Positions 54,724 through 64,000 of a stretch of DNA of 64,000 nucleotides are shown one piece after another (the stretch's first letter is position 1; each line of letters opens with the position of its first letter). The translations under genes and the position numbers were made by a program. A model generated the notes under the pieces. It had not been told where the DNA came from, did not search any database, and saw nothing but the letters and a program-made list of their open reading frames with translations. The stretch is taken from contig NZ_SJPV01000001.1 in assembly GCF_007860135.1 (NCBI RefSeq), positions 358,939-422,938 of the forward strand, given 5' to 3'. The stretch is from Novipirellula artificiosorum (lineage in GTDB: Bacteria; Planctomycetota; Planctomycetia; Pirellulales; Pirellulaceae).

Positions 54724-56472
54724 TTATCCGCGGAAGTAGAGGTAGGCGACGAGAATCGCGACCAGCACCGATGACGAGGCAATCACGTCGATCTTGCTCC
54801 AACTTCCACGCGATGCGGATCGTTGATCCGCTGTCATCGTTCCAAAGGTCAAACCGCTGATCCGTTCGTAGTCAGGCTGCTTGGTTGCGTAGCTGACCAC
54901 GACCATCACGATCCCGCTGACCAACAGAATCAACATGCTGTAGTATTGAAAGAACATGTTGTTCATGATCCAAAGGAACGAACCTTCGGCATAGTTAAAA
55001 TCTTCAAGCAGTTTCACAGGCGTGTCGATTCCCAAACGGATCAACCCCATTGCGAAGCCGACAATGAGCGCCGCCAGACAACCGGGCCCATTGAGTCGTT
55101 TCCAGAAAATCCCCATGAAGAAGACGACGAAAATCGGCGGTGCCAGGTAAGCTTGGACGCCCTGTAAGTAATCGTAGAGGCCTCGACCGCCTTGAATCAC
55201 GGGGATCCACGCCAACCCAATCAAGACCATGACGGCGGTTGCGACACGGCCAATCCAAACCAGCCGTTGTTGTGAAACGCCAGGACGCAATGCGGAGTAA
55301 AAATCCATCGTGAACAGCGTCGCCGAGGCGTTGAACACACCGGCAAGCGAACTCATTAAGGCCGCCAATAAACCCGCGACGACGATTCCACGAACTCCCG
55401 CCGGCAATACGGTTGCAACCAACAAAGGAAACGCTTTTTGTGCTTCGTCACGAATGACCTTGCCATCTTCACCGATCAGCACCTGCTGAATGCTTTCCGA
55501 CGCTCCCGTCTTCGCCAGGGCAAAGCAGATCATTCCGGGGATGATAAAAATAAATACGGGAAGCAGTTTCAACATCGCGGCAAAAATCGAACCGCGGCGT
55601 GCTTCGGTCTCGCTCGGAGCCCCCAAGGTCCGCTGGACGATGTACTGGTCGGTACACCAGTACCACAGTCCAATCACGGGGGCACAGAACAACATGCTCA
55701 ACCAAGGATAATTGTCGTTAAAATACCAGGCCATTCGGCCCTCTTCCTTGACCGGTGCCCACGTCGCTTCGACCCCTTCGGGAACGAGCGGCTTCCACAG
55801 GTTGAACATTTCCGATCCGCAAACCTCTCGAAGTTCCCCCCATCCTCCCAAGGCTTTCAAGCCAAAATAGGTGACGAGAATCGAACCGAGAATCAGGATC
55901 AGCGTTTGCAAGGCTTCGGTATAAGCAACCGCTCGCAAACCGCCGAGCACCGTGTAGGCTCCGGTCAGCAAGATGACCAAGATCGATCCAATCCAAAAAC
56001 TATCGAGCGGTCCGAGTCGCATTTCCGGCAACAGCACCGAAAACACAATCCCGCCCGCAAAAATACCGACCGCAATTTTGGTGACGACGTAGGCAACAAG
56101 CGAAATCAGCGACAACACCCAACGGCACGACGGACTGTAACGCCGCTCCAAGAACTCGGGCATCGTGAACACTTGGGAGCGCATGTAGAACGGAACCAAG
56201 ACCCAACCGAGCACCAGCAAACACCACGCATGCAGTTCGTAATGCGCCATCGCCACGCCATCGGTCGTTCCAGATCCAGCCAAGCCGACGAGGTGTTCCG
56301 AACCGATATTCGATGCAAAGATCGATGCTCCGACGACCCACCAACTGAGGTTTCGACCGGCCAAGAAGTAGTCGTCCGCGGTGTCTTGGTTCTTAGAAAT
56401 CACCCACCAAGCTAAGCCGAGTAGGAGTCCAAAATACAAGGCAATCATGACCCAGTCGATCGCTTCCATCAT
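54724..56472 (-). CDS. Sodium:solute symporter (SSS family), probable arabinose transporter
   Basis: A 582-residue protein with about 13-14 membrane segments of the SSS/SGLT family. Landmarks: QDTADDYFLAGRNLSWWVVGASIFASNIGSEHLVGLAGSG at the first unwound helix and FYSALRPG/FNASATLFTMDF near the fifth repeat, which surround sodium and sugar sites. It imports a solute with sodium. It is the last gene of the araB-araD-araA set on the same strand, about 90 bases after araA, so L-arabinose is the likely substrate. The ATG at 56472 is chosen because the family start begins MMEAIDWVMIALYF; in-frame ATG 56625 is upstream within araA. Confidence 0.85.
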   Translation of the reverse strand: MMEAIDWVMIALYFGLLLGLAWWVISKNQDTADDYFLAGRNLSWWVVGASIFASNIGSEHLVGLAGSGTTDGVAMAHYELHAWCLLVLGWVLVPFYMRSQVFTMPEFLERRYSPSCRWVLSLISLVAYVVTKIAVGIFAGGIVFSVLLPEMRLGPLDSFWIGSILVILLTGAYTVLGGLRAVAYTEALQTLILILGSILVTYFGLKALGGWGELREVCGSEMFNLWKPLVPEGVEATWAPVKEEGRMAWYFNDNYPWLSMLFCAPVIGLWYWCTDQYIVQRTLGAPSETEARRGSIFAAMLKLLPVFIFIIPGMICFALAKTGASESIQQVLIGEDGKVIRDEAQKAFPLLVATVLPAGVRGIVVAGLLAALMSSLAGVFNASATLFTMDFYSALRPGVSQQRLVWIGRVATAVMVLIGLAWIPVIQGGRGLYDYLQGVQAYLAPPIFVVFFMGIFWKRLNGPGCLAALIVGFAMGLIRLGIDTPVKLLEDFNYAEGSFLWIMNNMFFQYYSMLILLVSGIVMVVVSYATKQPDYERISGLTFGTMTADQRSASRGSWSKIDVIASSSVLVAILVAYLYFRG

Positions 56473-56561
56473 TGTCGTGACCTGTTTGTTGGGGTGGGTT
56501 GGAGTGAACCAAACCCATGGAGAGTCTGGTTGTAGGGATGCTGGCCGACCGCGATGCCGCC

Positions 56562-58034
56562 CTAAGTGGTTCTCAGCTGCTGCTTGAAAGATCTTAGCCG
56601 TGTATCGGCGTCGATGAATAGACACTCGACTCCCATGATCTCAGCAAAATCTTCGAAATGTTCGCTCGTCAGCGGTTGGCTGAAGACGGTATGGTGCGGG
56701 CCACCGGCATAAATCCATGCTGCCGCCGCGGTCTTCAGATCGGGCCGCGGGTCCCACAGGGCGCTGGCCACTGGCAAGTGCGGCAGCGGGTGCTCGGGTT
56801 CGACCGCATCGACTTCATTGACAAGCATTCGGAATCGATCGCCCAGATCCAACATCGCTACATTCACCGCTGGCCCCGCCGGTGTCGTGAACACCAACCG
56901 AACCGGGTCGGCTTTACCACCGATCCCGAGCGGGTGGATTTCGCAGGACGGTTTGCCGGCTGCGATCGAAGGACAAATTTCAAGCATGTGGGCCCCGAGC
57001 ACTCGATGCCCGTCAGGATGGAAGTGGTAGGTGTAGTCTTCCATGAACGAAGTTCCGCCGCTCATGCCATCCGCCATGGTTTTCGCCACGCGCACCAAGG
57101 CCGACGTCTTCCAATCACCCTCGCCACCAAAACCGTAGCCCTCCGCCATCAAGCGTTGGACCGGCAAACCAGGGAGTTGAGCGAGCCCATGCAGGTCTTC
57201 AAACGTGTCGGTAAAAGCGCAGGCACCCACACTTTCAAGAAACCGTCGCAGCCCGATCTCTACCCTGGCCGCATAGCGAAGCGAATCACGTCGGTCGCCA
57301 CTCGCGTTTAGCGCCGCAGCGACCTCGTACAGAGAATCATATTGCGAGACCAAGGCATCGACATCGCTCTCTGCGACTTCGGCAATCTGCTCAACCAAGT
57401 CGCCGACGCCATAGGTGTTCACTTCGATGCCGAACTGCATTTGTGCTTCAACCTTATCGCCTTCGGTCACAGCAACTTGCCGCATGTTGTCACCAAACCG
57501 CACAACTTTCAGACTTCGCATCTCTGCCGCACCGATCGCAGCCCGAGTCCATGCCGCCAATCGGTCTCGCACTTCGCCATCTTGCCAGTGTCCTACGACA
57601 ACTTTACGAGCGATCCCCATTCGTGTGCAAATGAATCCAAATTCTCGGTCTCCATGTGCCGCCTGATTGAGATTCATGAAATCCATGTCAATCGTTTCCC
57701 AAGGCAAGTCACGATTGAATTGGGTGTGCAGATGAGCCATCGGTTTGTCGAGGATCTTCAGCCCAGCAATCCACATTTTCGCCGGTGAGAACGTGTGCAT
57801 CCAACAGATCAAACCGATACAGTCGGCCGAACGGTTGGCCTCTCGGCAAAGCGTCAAAATCGCATCAGGCGTCGTGACGACCGGTTTGAAGACGACCTTG
57901 ACCGGCAATCGGTTTGAATCGTTCAGCCCCACAACCACTTGCCGGCTGTTGTCAGCGACTTGCTTGAGCGTTTCTTCGCCATAGAGGTGTTGGCTGCCGG
58001 TGACAAACCAAATTTCTTTCGTTTTAAAATCCAT
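56562..58034 (-). CDS. araA: L-arabinose isomerase
   Basis: A 490-residue isomerase matching AraA along its length (E. coli has 500). It converts L-arabinose to L-ribulose using manganese. Landmarks: [44 protein letters not shown] (catalytic Glu), [24 protein letters not shown] and [10 protein letters not shown] (metal-binding His). The start is ATG 58034 with AAAGGGAAG upstream; ATG 58058 is less likely. It lies downstream of araD. Confidence 0.95.
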   Translation of the reverse strand: MDFKTKEIWFVTGSQHLYGEETLKQVADNSRQVVVGLNDSNRLPVKVVFKPVVTTPDAILTLCREANRSADCIGLICWMHTFSPAKMWIAGLKILDKPMAHLHTQFNRDLPWETIDMDFMNLNQAAHGDREFGFICTRMGIARKVVVGHWQDGEVRDRLAAWTRAAIGAAEMRSLKVVRFGDNMRQVAVTEGDKVEAQMQFGIEVNTYGVGDLVEQIAEVAESDVDALVSQYDSLYEVAAALNASGDRRDSLRYAARVEIGLRRFLESVGACAFTDTFEDLHGLAQLPGLPVQRLMAEGYGFGGEGDWKTSALVRVAKTMADGMSGGTSFMEDYTYHFHPDGHRVLGAHMLEICPSIAAGKPSCEIHPLGIGGKADPVRLVFTTPAGPAVNVAMLDLGDRFRMLVNEVDAVEPEHPLPHLPVASALWDPRPDLKTAAAAWIYAGGPHHTVFSQPLTSEHFEDFAEIMGVECLFIDADTRLRSFKQQLRTT

Positions 58035-58120
58035 GGTCTTCCCTTTCGCGTTGATCAAAGCGTCTCGGAACTCGCGCAGAGTTCCGATAGGTATGCGTGT
58101 GAAACCGTCTTAGACTTCAG

Positions 58121-58816
58121 CTAGGCTTTCTTCTGTCCGTAGTAAGCACCGGGACCATGCTTGCGTTGGTAGTGTTTTTCGAGCACATAGGACTCAAGCT
58201 CGATTGCTTGGGCGTTGATCTGAGTGGTCCCCAACGCCATTTGAGCAACTGCTTCAAGGGCGACTGCATTTTCAACCGACTTCCTGGCATTGGATCCCCA
58301 CGTAAAGGGTCCGTGCCCCGCGACCAAAACCGCTGGCGTCGAGTTCGGGTCCAAATCGGCGAATCGATCCAGGATCACCTTCGCCGTATTGACCTCGTAA
58401 TCCTCTTCGACTTCCACGGACGTCAACGGCCGAGTCACAGGGACAGGTCCGTAGAAGTGATCGGCATGCGTCGTCCCAAAACAAGGAATCTCGCAGCGTG
58501 CTTGGGCAAACATCACCGCATGAGAACTGTGCGTGTGCGTGATGCCACCGATATCCTTGAATTGCCGATAAAGCAACAGGTGCGTGGCAGTGTCCGTCGA
58601 AGGATTGTAGTCGCCTTCGATCACGTTCCCTTCGAGGTCGACCACGACCATGTAGGAAGGTTCCATTTCATCGTAGGCCACTCCACTTGGCTTGATCACG
58701 ACCCGCTGCTTATCCCGGTCGATCCCGCTGACGTTGCCCCAAGTCAGTGTCACAAGTCCCTGTTGGACCAGCTCCAAGTTCGCCACGAAGACTTGCTCTT
58801 TTAGTTTTTCAAGCAT
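58121..58816 (-). CDS. araD: L-ribulose-5-phosphate 4-epimerase
   Basis: A 231-residue class II aldolase-like epimerase. Zinc-binding histidines appear in THTHSSHAVMFAQ, and the string CFGTTHADHFYGPVPV is typical of AraD. It makes D-xylulose 5-phosphate from L-ribulose 5-phosphate. ATG 58816 overlaps the araB stop (TGATG), so the genes are co-translated. A TTG just before it is not preferred. Confidence 0.95.
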   Translation of the reverse strand: MLEKLKEQVFVANLELVQQGLVTLTWGNVSGIDRDKQRVVIKPSGVAYDEMEPSYMVVVDLEGNVIEGDYNPSTDTATHLLLYRQFKDIGGITHTHSSHAVMFAQARCEIPCFGTTHADHFYGPVPVTRPLTSVEVEEDYEVNTAKVILDRFADLDPNSTPAVLVAGHGPFTWGSNARKSVENAVALEAVAQMALGTTQINAQAIELESYVLEKHYQRKHGPGAYYGQKKA

Positions 58817-60525
58817 CAACCGCTCTCCTTTGCAACACGCGTCCGAATGGCGATCAAATCTTTCATCACGTTGCTAAGCTTCGCGTCCGAAGTGGACGTG
58901 CCGAAGGCATCGTGAAGCTGCATGTAGAGCTTGTATAGTTCGGCATATGTTTTCACCGCCGCTTTGCGAGGGCGATAAATCGTCGTCTTCGTTCCTGTCA
59001 TCTTCTTCTGCGCTGCAGGAGCATTCTTGTAGGCTCCGCCGACCACAGCGCCAAAAATGGCGGCACCCAAAGCACACGTTTGAGCCGAGCGACTGATCTT
59101 CATGGGGCGATTACAAACATCGGCGTAGATCTGCATCACCATCGGATTCTTTTCCGCGATCCCGCCGCAATTGACCACCTCTTTGACTTCGACACCATAC
59201 TCTTCAAAGCGATTGATGATCGCAAGTGCGCCGAACGCCGTCGCTTCGACCAACGCGCGATAAATCTCCGCTGCGGTGGTGTGTAGCGTTTGCCCGATTA
59301 GCATGCCTGACAACAAGGGATCGACCAAAACCGTTCGATTGCCATTGTTCCAATCGAGCGCCAACAGACCACTTTCGCCTGGCTTCAGCTCCTCAGCCGC
59401 GGCCGTCAAGGCGACGTGCGCGTCACCGTCCGCAGCATACTTCGCCGGGACCAATTGCTTGACAAACCAATTAAAGATGTCGCCCACTGCCGATTGACCT
59501 GCTTCAAGGCCGTACATGCCCGGAATCACGGAGCCAGGAACGATGCCGCAGACTCCAGGGATATCGGCAAGGGGTTGATCGAGCGGCCAAACGGTAACGT
59601 CGCACGTGCTGGTGCCCATGATTTTCACCAACGTTCCCGGCTTTACGCCGGCACCGACCGCACCCATGTGCGCATCGAACGCGCCGACGGCAACGGGGAC
59701 TCCAGCCGACAGGCCAACTTTCTTGGCGATCTGCTCGGTAAGTCCCCCGACGGTTTCGTCACACGTCGAGGAGTTCGCCGTGTAATGCTCGGCGACCTTT
59801 GGCAGATCGGCATCGAGTTTCTTGAGAAACGCATTTTTGGGGAGCCCCCCCCAATCATCGTGGAACATTGCCTTGTGACCGGCAGCACAAATGCCGCGAG
59901 GCATCGTGTCGGGATTCATGTTGCCCGTTATGTAACCAGGCACAAAGTCGGCAAGTTCCACCCATGCGTACGCGGCATCGAACACCTCGGGTGATGAACG
60001 CTTGCAATGCAAAACTTTGGCCCAGTACCATTCACTCGAATAGATGCCACCACATTTCGTCAAATAGCCGTCCTTCGATCGTTCGGCCTTCGCCGTAATC
60101 TCGGCCGCCTCCGCCGCGGAGGTGTGGTCTTTCCATAGCCAAGCCTGAGCCGCAAGGTTTTTCTTGTACTTGCCAGACATGGCCAACGGCATGCCGGTCT
60201 TGTCCACCGGGATTGGCGTCGAGCCGGTGGTGTCGATCCCGATGCCGACCACGTTCTCTGCCCGGAATCCACTTTGTTTTTGTTTCTTTGCCATCCGAAT
60301 CGCGCCCGTCACCGACGCTTCGAACCCATCGATGTAGTCCGCGGGGTTCTGCCTTGCCAAATGCGGATCTTTGCGGTCGAGCAGTATCCCTTGGTCGCCG
60401 CTTGGGTATTCATACACGCTTGACGCGATCTCGGTTCCGTCGGCGACGTCGACAACGAGCGCCCGCACGCTGTTGGTTCCGTAGTCAACGCCGATCGCAA
60501 ATTGCTTTTCAACCGATTTACTCAT
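58816..60525 (-). CDS. araB: L-ribulokinase
   Basis: A 569-residue FGGY-family kinase. It begins with the ATP-site DYGTNSVRALVVDV and has GNMNPDTMPRGICAAGHKAMFHDDWGG, GAFDAHMGAVGAG and a C-terminal ATPase signature region (ALVEATAFGALAIINRFEEYGV). It phosphorylates L-ribulose. It is the first gene of the operon araB-araD-araA-transporter. No AraC-type regulator is in the window. Confidence 0.95.
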   Translation of the reverse strand: MSKSVEKQFAIGVDYGTNSVRALVVDVADGTEIASSVYEYPSGDQGILLDRKDPHLARQNPADYIDGFEASVTGAIRMAKKQKQSGFRAENVVGIGIDTTGSTPIPVDKTGMPLAMSGKYKKNLAAQAWLWKDHTSAAEAAEITAKAERSKDGYLTKCGGIYSSEWYWAKVLHCKRSSPEVFDAAYAWVELADFVPGYITGNMNPDTMPRGICAAGHKAMFHDDWGGLPKNAFLKKLDADLPKVAEHYTANSSTCDETVGGLTEQIAKKVGLSAGVPVAVGAFDAHMGAVGAGVKPGTLVKIMGTSTCDVTVWPLDQPLADIPGVCGIVPGSVIPGMYGLEAGQSAVGDIFNWFVKQLVPAKYAADGDAHVALTAAAEELKPGESGLLALDWNNGNRTVLVDPLLSGMLIGQTLHTTAAEIYRALVEATAFGALAIINRFEEYGVEVKEVVNCGGIAEKNPMVMQIYADVCNRPMKISRSAQTCALGAAIFGAVVGGAYKNAPAAQKKMTGTKTTIYRPRKAAVKTYAELYKLYMQLHDAFGTSTSDAKLSNVMKDLIAIRTRVAKESG

Positions 60526-60674
60526 GCTCGTGATTGTCCTTTATGACAGGCGGGAAAAGGGGCAGAAGCAGCAGTCAGAGAACAAGTTAATGCCACCGCA
60601 TCGCCTTCACAAGTCAACGCATGCGTAATAAAATATCAGGATTGCGCACCACGATACCGAAAAGCTCAACATCC

Positions 60675-61577
60675 ATGGAACAATCCTTTCTCGCGTACCT
60701 ACGTGGTCGCTGTCGTTCGTTACCTCAGGTTGCTGTTGGAATCGGTGACGACGCTGCGGTCATCACGCCGGATTCCGGGGCCTTGATCGCCTGTACCGAT
60801 CAGATCATCGATGGTGTCGACTTTGTTTCGGCCGAGCATGCGCTCGCCGACGCAGGCTACAAAGCGATGGCGATCAATCTGAGTGACATCGCAGCGATGG
60901 GCGCTGTTGCAAGATCGGCCCTGGTGACCTTGGCACTGCCGAAACAAAAGGCAACGCAAATCGCAGGTCAGGTCTATGAAGGGATTCTTGAAGCGGCTGA
61001 AGAGTTCCAGGTGGCGATCGCGGGTGGTGACTTGTCGACCTATGATGGCCCCTTGTCGATCACCATCACGTTACTTGGGCATGTTCCCGTTGGATCGGCT
61101 TGGCTTCGCAGTGGCGCCAAAGAACAAGACGCGGTGCTGGTGACCGGCAATGTCGGAGGTAGCATCCTGGGTCGCCATTTGCGGCCGGTCCCACGCGTCG
61201 CGTTGGCGGCAGAACTGCGAGAACTCGTCGAGGTGCATGCAGCGATCGACATCAGCGACGGATTGTCGTTGGATCTCGACCGACTCTGCGCCGCCAGCGG
61301 GGTGGGGATTGAATTTGATACCGCATCAATCCCGATTCATGATGACGCGATACTGCTTGCCGAGCAAACCGGCCGCAGCCCCTTCGAACACGCATGGAGC
61401 GACGGCGAAGATTTTGAGTTGATCTTGACGATGAGTCAAGCCGATGCCGACCTTGCCCTGCAAAGCAGTTGCGGTTACGAGTTGACTCAGATTGGAAAAA
61501 CGATCGGACGCACCGGATTGTGGAAACGAGAGGGCACCAAACTGGTTCGCTTATCGCCTCAAGGCTACATGCATTAG
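60675..61577 (+). CDS. thiL: Thiamine-monophosphate kinase
   Basis: A 300-residue ThiL, which phosphorylates thiamine monophosphate to the active cofactor. Landmarks: [10 protein letters not shown] at the N-terminus (magnesium/ATP site), [17 protein letters not shown]-like [10 protein letters not shown], and [16 protein letters not shown]. The start is ATG 60675 ([11 protein letters not shown]); in-frame ATG 60621 is less typical. Its stop overlaps the stop of the convergent trhO gene by four bases. Confidence 0.93.
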   Translation: MEQSFLAYLRGRCRSLPQVAVGIGDDAAVITPDSGALIACTDQIIDGVDFVSAEHALADAGYKAMAINLSDIAAMGAVARSALVTLALPKQKATQIAGQVYEGILEAAEEFQVAIAGGDLSTYDGPLSITITLLGHVPVGSAWLRSGAKEQDAVLVTGNVGGSILGRHLRPVPRVALAAELRELVEVHAAIDISDGLSLDLDRLCAASGVGIEFDTASIPIHDDAILLAEQTGRSPFEHAWSDGEDFELILTMSQADADLALQSSCGYELTQIGKTIGRTGLWKREGTKLVRLSPQGYMH

Positions 61578-62494
61578 GGCGTTACTTCGTCTTCCCGATT
61601 CTGCAATTCCCATTGTCGCTGCCGCTCTGCAAACCGTTTCTTTTGCTCGTCCGTCAATTCGTTCACGCAACGAGGACAGTGGACGCCGGGGCGAAAATCG
61701 GTGTGCTGTTGGGCTTCGCGATCGACCGGCCACCCACATCCGAAACAGAGAACGTGGTCAGCCACTTCTAAACCGTGCGTGACAGCAACACGCTGGTCGA
61801 ACACGAAGCAGTCGCCGTTCCATTTGGATGCCTGTTTGGGAATCTTCTCTAAGTATTTCAGGATTCCACCACGAAGATGGTAAACCTTTTGGAAGCCGCG
61901 CTGCTTGAGCAGCGCTGTGGACTTTTCGCAGCGGATGCCTCCGGTGCAAAACATCGCGACCTTTGCGTGCTTCGACGGGTCCAAGTGCTCGTCAACAAAT
62001 CGAGGAAACTCACGAAACGAGCCGGTTTGCGGATTAGTTGCTCCAGAAAAGGTTCCGATCGCGACTTCGTAATCATTGCGAGTATCGATCAGCACCACCT
62101 CGGGATCGTCGATCAGTTCGTTCCAATCTTCGGCGTCCACGTAGGTTCCAACGGAATCATTGGGATCAATCCCCTCGACACCAAGCGTGACGATTTCTTT
62201 CTTCAATCGCACGCGCGAACGACGGAAAGGAATCTCGTCGCAGAAGGACTGTTTGATATCGACGTCGGCCAAGCGTGGATCGCTGCGTAGAAAACCGATG
62301 AATGCCTCCATCCCCTCTGGCGACCCCGCCACCGTCCCGTTGATCCCCTCGATCGCCAATAGCAACGTCCCGCGAACACGCGCAGCCACCATCTGCTCAA
62401 GGAGAGGCTCCCTGAGCTGTACAAAATCGGGCAATCGAACAAAACGGTAAAGCGCCGCGACCACGATCGCGGCGGGATCCTTGGCTTCGGGCAT
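61574..62494 (-). CDS. trhO: tRNA uridine(34) hydroxylase, rhodanese-like
   Basis: A 306-residue TrhO/YceA-type protein. The N-terminal domain contains [14 protein letters not shown]; the rhodanese domain has the active-site loop [11 protein letters not shown] (Cys183, Cys189). A C-terminal Cys pair pattern (CFGCGWP, CPRCV) may bind zinc. It hydroxylates uridine 34 of tRNA. The start at 62494 follows tpx by seven bases on the same strand. Upstream in-frame codons to 62608 lie within tpx. Confidence 0.92.
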   Translation of the reverse strand: MPEAKDPAAIVVAALYRFVRLPDFVQLREPLLEQMVAARVRGTLLLAIEGINGTVAGSPEGMEAFIGFLRSDPRLADVDIKQSFCDEIPFRRSRVRLKKEIVTLGVEGIDPNDSVGTYVDAEDWNELIDDPEVVLIDTRNDYEVAIGTFSGATNPQTGSFREFPRFVDEHLDPSKHAKVAMFCTGGIRCEKSTALLKQRGFQKVYHLRGGILKYLEKIPKQASKWNGDCFVFDQRVAVTHGLEVADHVLCFGCGWPVDREAQQHTDFRPGVHCPRCVNELTDEQKKRFAERQRQWELQNREDEVTP

Positions 62495-62501
62495 GGGGCC
62501 T

Positions 62502-63017
62502 CTACACGAGCATCCGCAACGCAGCCATCGCAGCCGCATAATCGGGTTCGTTCGTAACTTCAGGCACAATTTCCTTGTAAGCCACGTTGCCTTCGGCATC
62601 CAGCACAAGCACCGCTCGGGTCAATAGCTTCAGCTCTTCGATGGTCAAACCATAGTCTTTGCCAAAGGCGTGGGTTTGGTAATCGCTGGCCGTCCGCATG
62701 TCGACGTCCTCGGCACCACAGAAACGAGCTTGCGCGAACGGTAAATCGCGACTCACCGTGACGGCATTGACTTGATCACCGAGTGATCCAAGTTCCTCGT
62801 TGAACCGTTTCGTCTGAATCGCACACACACCCGTGTCCAAACTGGGCACCACGCTGACGATCGAGGGCTTGCCCTTCAATTGGTCGAGCGTCAACGTTTG
62901 AATCCCGTTTTCAGCGTAATGAAGCGTGAAGGGAGGGGCCTTGGAACCGACCGCTAAATCGTCTCCCTCCAAGGTCATTGGATTTCCCTTGAACGTAATC
63001 ACTCCGGATCGTCCCAT
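62502..63017 (-). CDS. tpx: Thiol peroxidase (Tpx)
   Basis: A 171-residue peroxiredoxin of the Tpx type. Peroxidatic Cys65 lies in [15 protein letters not shown] and resolving Cys100 in [10 protein letters not shown]. It reduces hydrogen and lipid peroxides in the periplasm or cytoplasm with thioredoxin. The start is ATG 63017 with AGGAGA upstream at ideal spacing; ATG 63035 is less likely. trhO follows seven bases after the stop. Confidence 0.95.
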   Translation of the reverse strand: MGRSGVITFKGNPMTLEGDDLAVGSKAPPFTLHYAENGIQTLTLDQLKGKPSIVSVVPSLDTGVCAIQTKRFNEELGSLGDQVNAVTVSRDLPFAQARFCGAEDVDMRTASDYQTHAFGKDYGLTIEELKLLTRAVLVLDAEGNVAYKEIVPEVTNEPDYAAAMAALRMLV

Positions 63018-63143
63018 GGTCGCGTCTCCTGGCAAAATGGTTTATAAAAGTGAGTCTCACCCGGTCATTATGGTAGTGACCAGACAACTCGTGAATGGGT
63101 GGCTCCTTTTGGGGGCAACCAACCCGCCTTAATCAAAAATCGA

Positions 63144-64000
63144 ATGAAATTCTCAATCGTTCGGACGTTTCGGTGCCGCGCGGCGGTGGTTCTTTCGCTG
63201 CTGCTGCTTTCCGCCCACGGGGTGCATGCCGCGGAAAGTCGGTTTGCTCATTCCGACTCCGACACACGGATGCTGCACCATATCGACCTGTACGATGCAG
63301 GCAACAGCAAAATCACACCCGATTCCGACAAGCCCTATTCGCCCTTGATGACATGCGGTCGCTGCCATGACTACGAGGCGATCTCGCATGGATGGCACTT
63401 CAATGCCTTCTTAGGCGATTCGCCAGACGGCCGTCGCGGGGAACCTTGGATTTGGACCGAGACACGTTCGGGGACCCAGTTGCCACTCTCTTATCGTGAC
63501 TGGAAAGGCCTCTTTGATCCCGGCGATCTGGGGGTTTCCCCGTGGGACATGACGCACCAATTCGGTGGCCGAATCCCCGGAGGTGGCGTTGCGGCTGGCA
63601 AATCCGTCACGGAATCGACCGCTTCAGAGGAACCCGCCTTGCCGGACGAGGCAGCCGAATCCGATGCCGAACCAGCGAGCGCAGACCGCTGGCCATTGAG
63701 CGGCGTGCTCGAAGTCGATTGCATGATCTGCCATGCCAGCCCCAGCGTGTACGACTTCAACGCACGAAGGGATGAGATCGAAGATGAGAATTTTGCCTGG
63801 GCTGCGACCGCGGGAATGCGACTCGGTGAGGTGGATGGCAGCGTCTCGCGGATCAAAGACGGCTCGGACCCAGCCGACGAATCGGTCCAAAGCAAGCTCC
63901 CCAAAGTGACGTACGACGCTCGGAAATTCTCGCCCGATGGCACCGTGTTCATGGATTTGATCCGCAAGCCGTCGAACAATGCGTGTTATCAATGCCACAG
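63144..64000 (+). CDS. Exported multiheme cytochrome c (3' end outside window)
   Basis: The frame from ATG 63144 is open to the end of the window, giving 285 residues and an incomplete protein. It has a signal peptide (VVLSLLLLSAHGVHAAES) and three CxxCH motifs so far: CGRCH, CMICH and CYQCH, the last at the window edge. Neighbouring strings include WDMTHQFGGRIPGGG. More heme sites probably follow. It is an extracytoplasmic electron carrier; the family is not clear. It runs divergently from tpx with about 126 bases between. Confidence 0.8.
   Translation, partial: MKFSIVRTFRCRAAVVLSLLLLSAHGVHAAESRFAHSDSDTRMLHHIDLYDAGNSKITPDSDKPYSPLMTCGRCHDYEAISHGWHFNAFLGDSPDGRRGEPWIWTETRSGTQLPLSYRDWKGLFDPGDLGVSPWDMTHQFGGRIPGGGVAAGKSVTESTASEEPALPDEAAESDAEPASADRWPLSGVLEVDCMICHASPSVYDFNARRDEIEDENFAWAATAGMRLGEVDGSVSRIKDGSDPADESVQSKLPKVTYDARKFSPDGTVFMDLIRKPSNNACYQCH

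Overview
The window reads as chromosomal DNA of a Gram-negative planctomycete, most likely a Rhodopirellula-like member of the Pirellulaceae. This rests on the gene families and not on a marker gene: Tat-exported Gfo/Idh/MocA oxidoreductases, a DUF1571 protein, a PEP-CTERM protein, EF-hand/P-domain and proline-rich secreted proteins, multiheme cytochromes with one-off neighbours, an ECF sigma/anti-sigma pair driving a large secreted protein, and loosely packed genes on both strands with moderate G+C. No rRNA, tRNA, CRISPR array, prophage or intact insertion sequence was found.

Layout. 1-5.5 kb: a sugar or polyol uptake operon (zinc dehydrogenase cut by the window edge, RbsD-like pyranase, lipoprotein binding protein, DUF2291 protein, double ATPase, permease). 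5.5-7.1 kb: gene-poor, with a decayed heparinase-like fragment and two hairpins. 7-14.8 kb: secreted and stress proteins (EF-hand/P-domain protein, Gfo/Idh oxidoreductase, tandem UspA protein, GH5-like hydrolase, LamG-type PEP-CTERM protein). 14.8-21.6 kb: a respiratory cluster of tetraheme cytochrome, Tat-exported four-cluster ferredoxin, NrfD-type quinone membrane subunit and octaheme HAO-family cytochrome, flanked by two single-heme secreted proteins. 21.6-26.3 kb: second Gfo/Idh, an SLBB-like lipoprotein, then rpmB-gatC-NhaC antiporter. 27.5-29.6 kb: a class III hybrid cluster protein divergent from a Crp/Fnr regulator with an FNR-type palindrome between them.

29.6-36.3 kb: aldehyde dehydrogenase, DUF1571 protein, diguanylate cyclase, BON protein, DEAD-box helicase. 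36.6-39 kb: gcvT-gcvH-lipoate ligase. 39.3-46.9 kb: FHA protein, ECF sigma/anti-sigma/large secreted hydrolase-like protein lacking its catalytic serine, hydroxypyruvate-isomerase-like protein, and a large single-pass protein. 47-54.7 kb: MoxR-type AAA plus VWA protein, clpX, and an HTTM protein with its partner. 54.7-60.5 kb: arabinose operon araB-araD-araA-SSS transporter. 60.7-64 kb: thiL, trhO, tpx and the start of another multiheme cytochrome.

The most coherent biology is nitrogen-oxide or hydroxylamine-type redox chemistry: the HAO-family octaheme protein with its quinone module, and the Hcp gene controlled by a Crp/Fnr regulator. Carbohydrate use is the second theme (pentose or polyol import, arabinose catabolism, GH5, several dehydrogenases).
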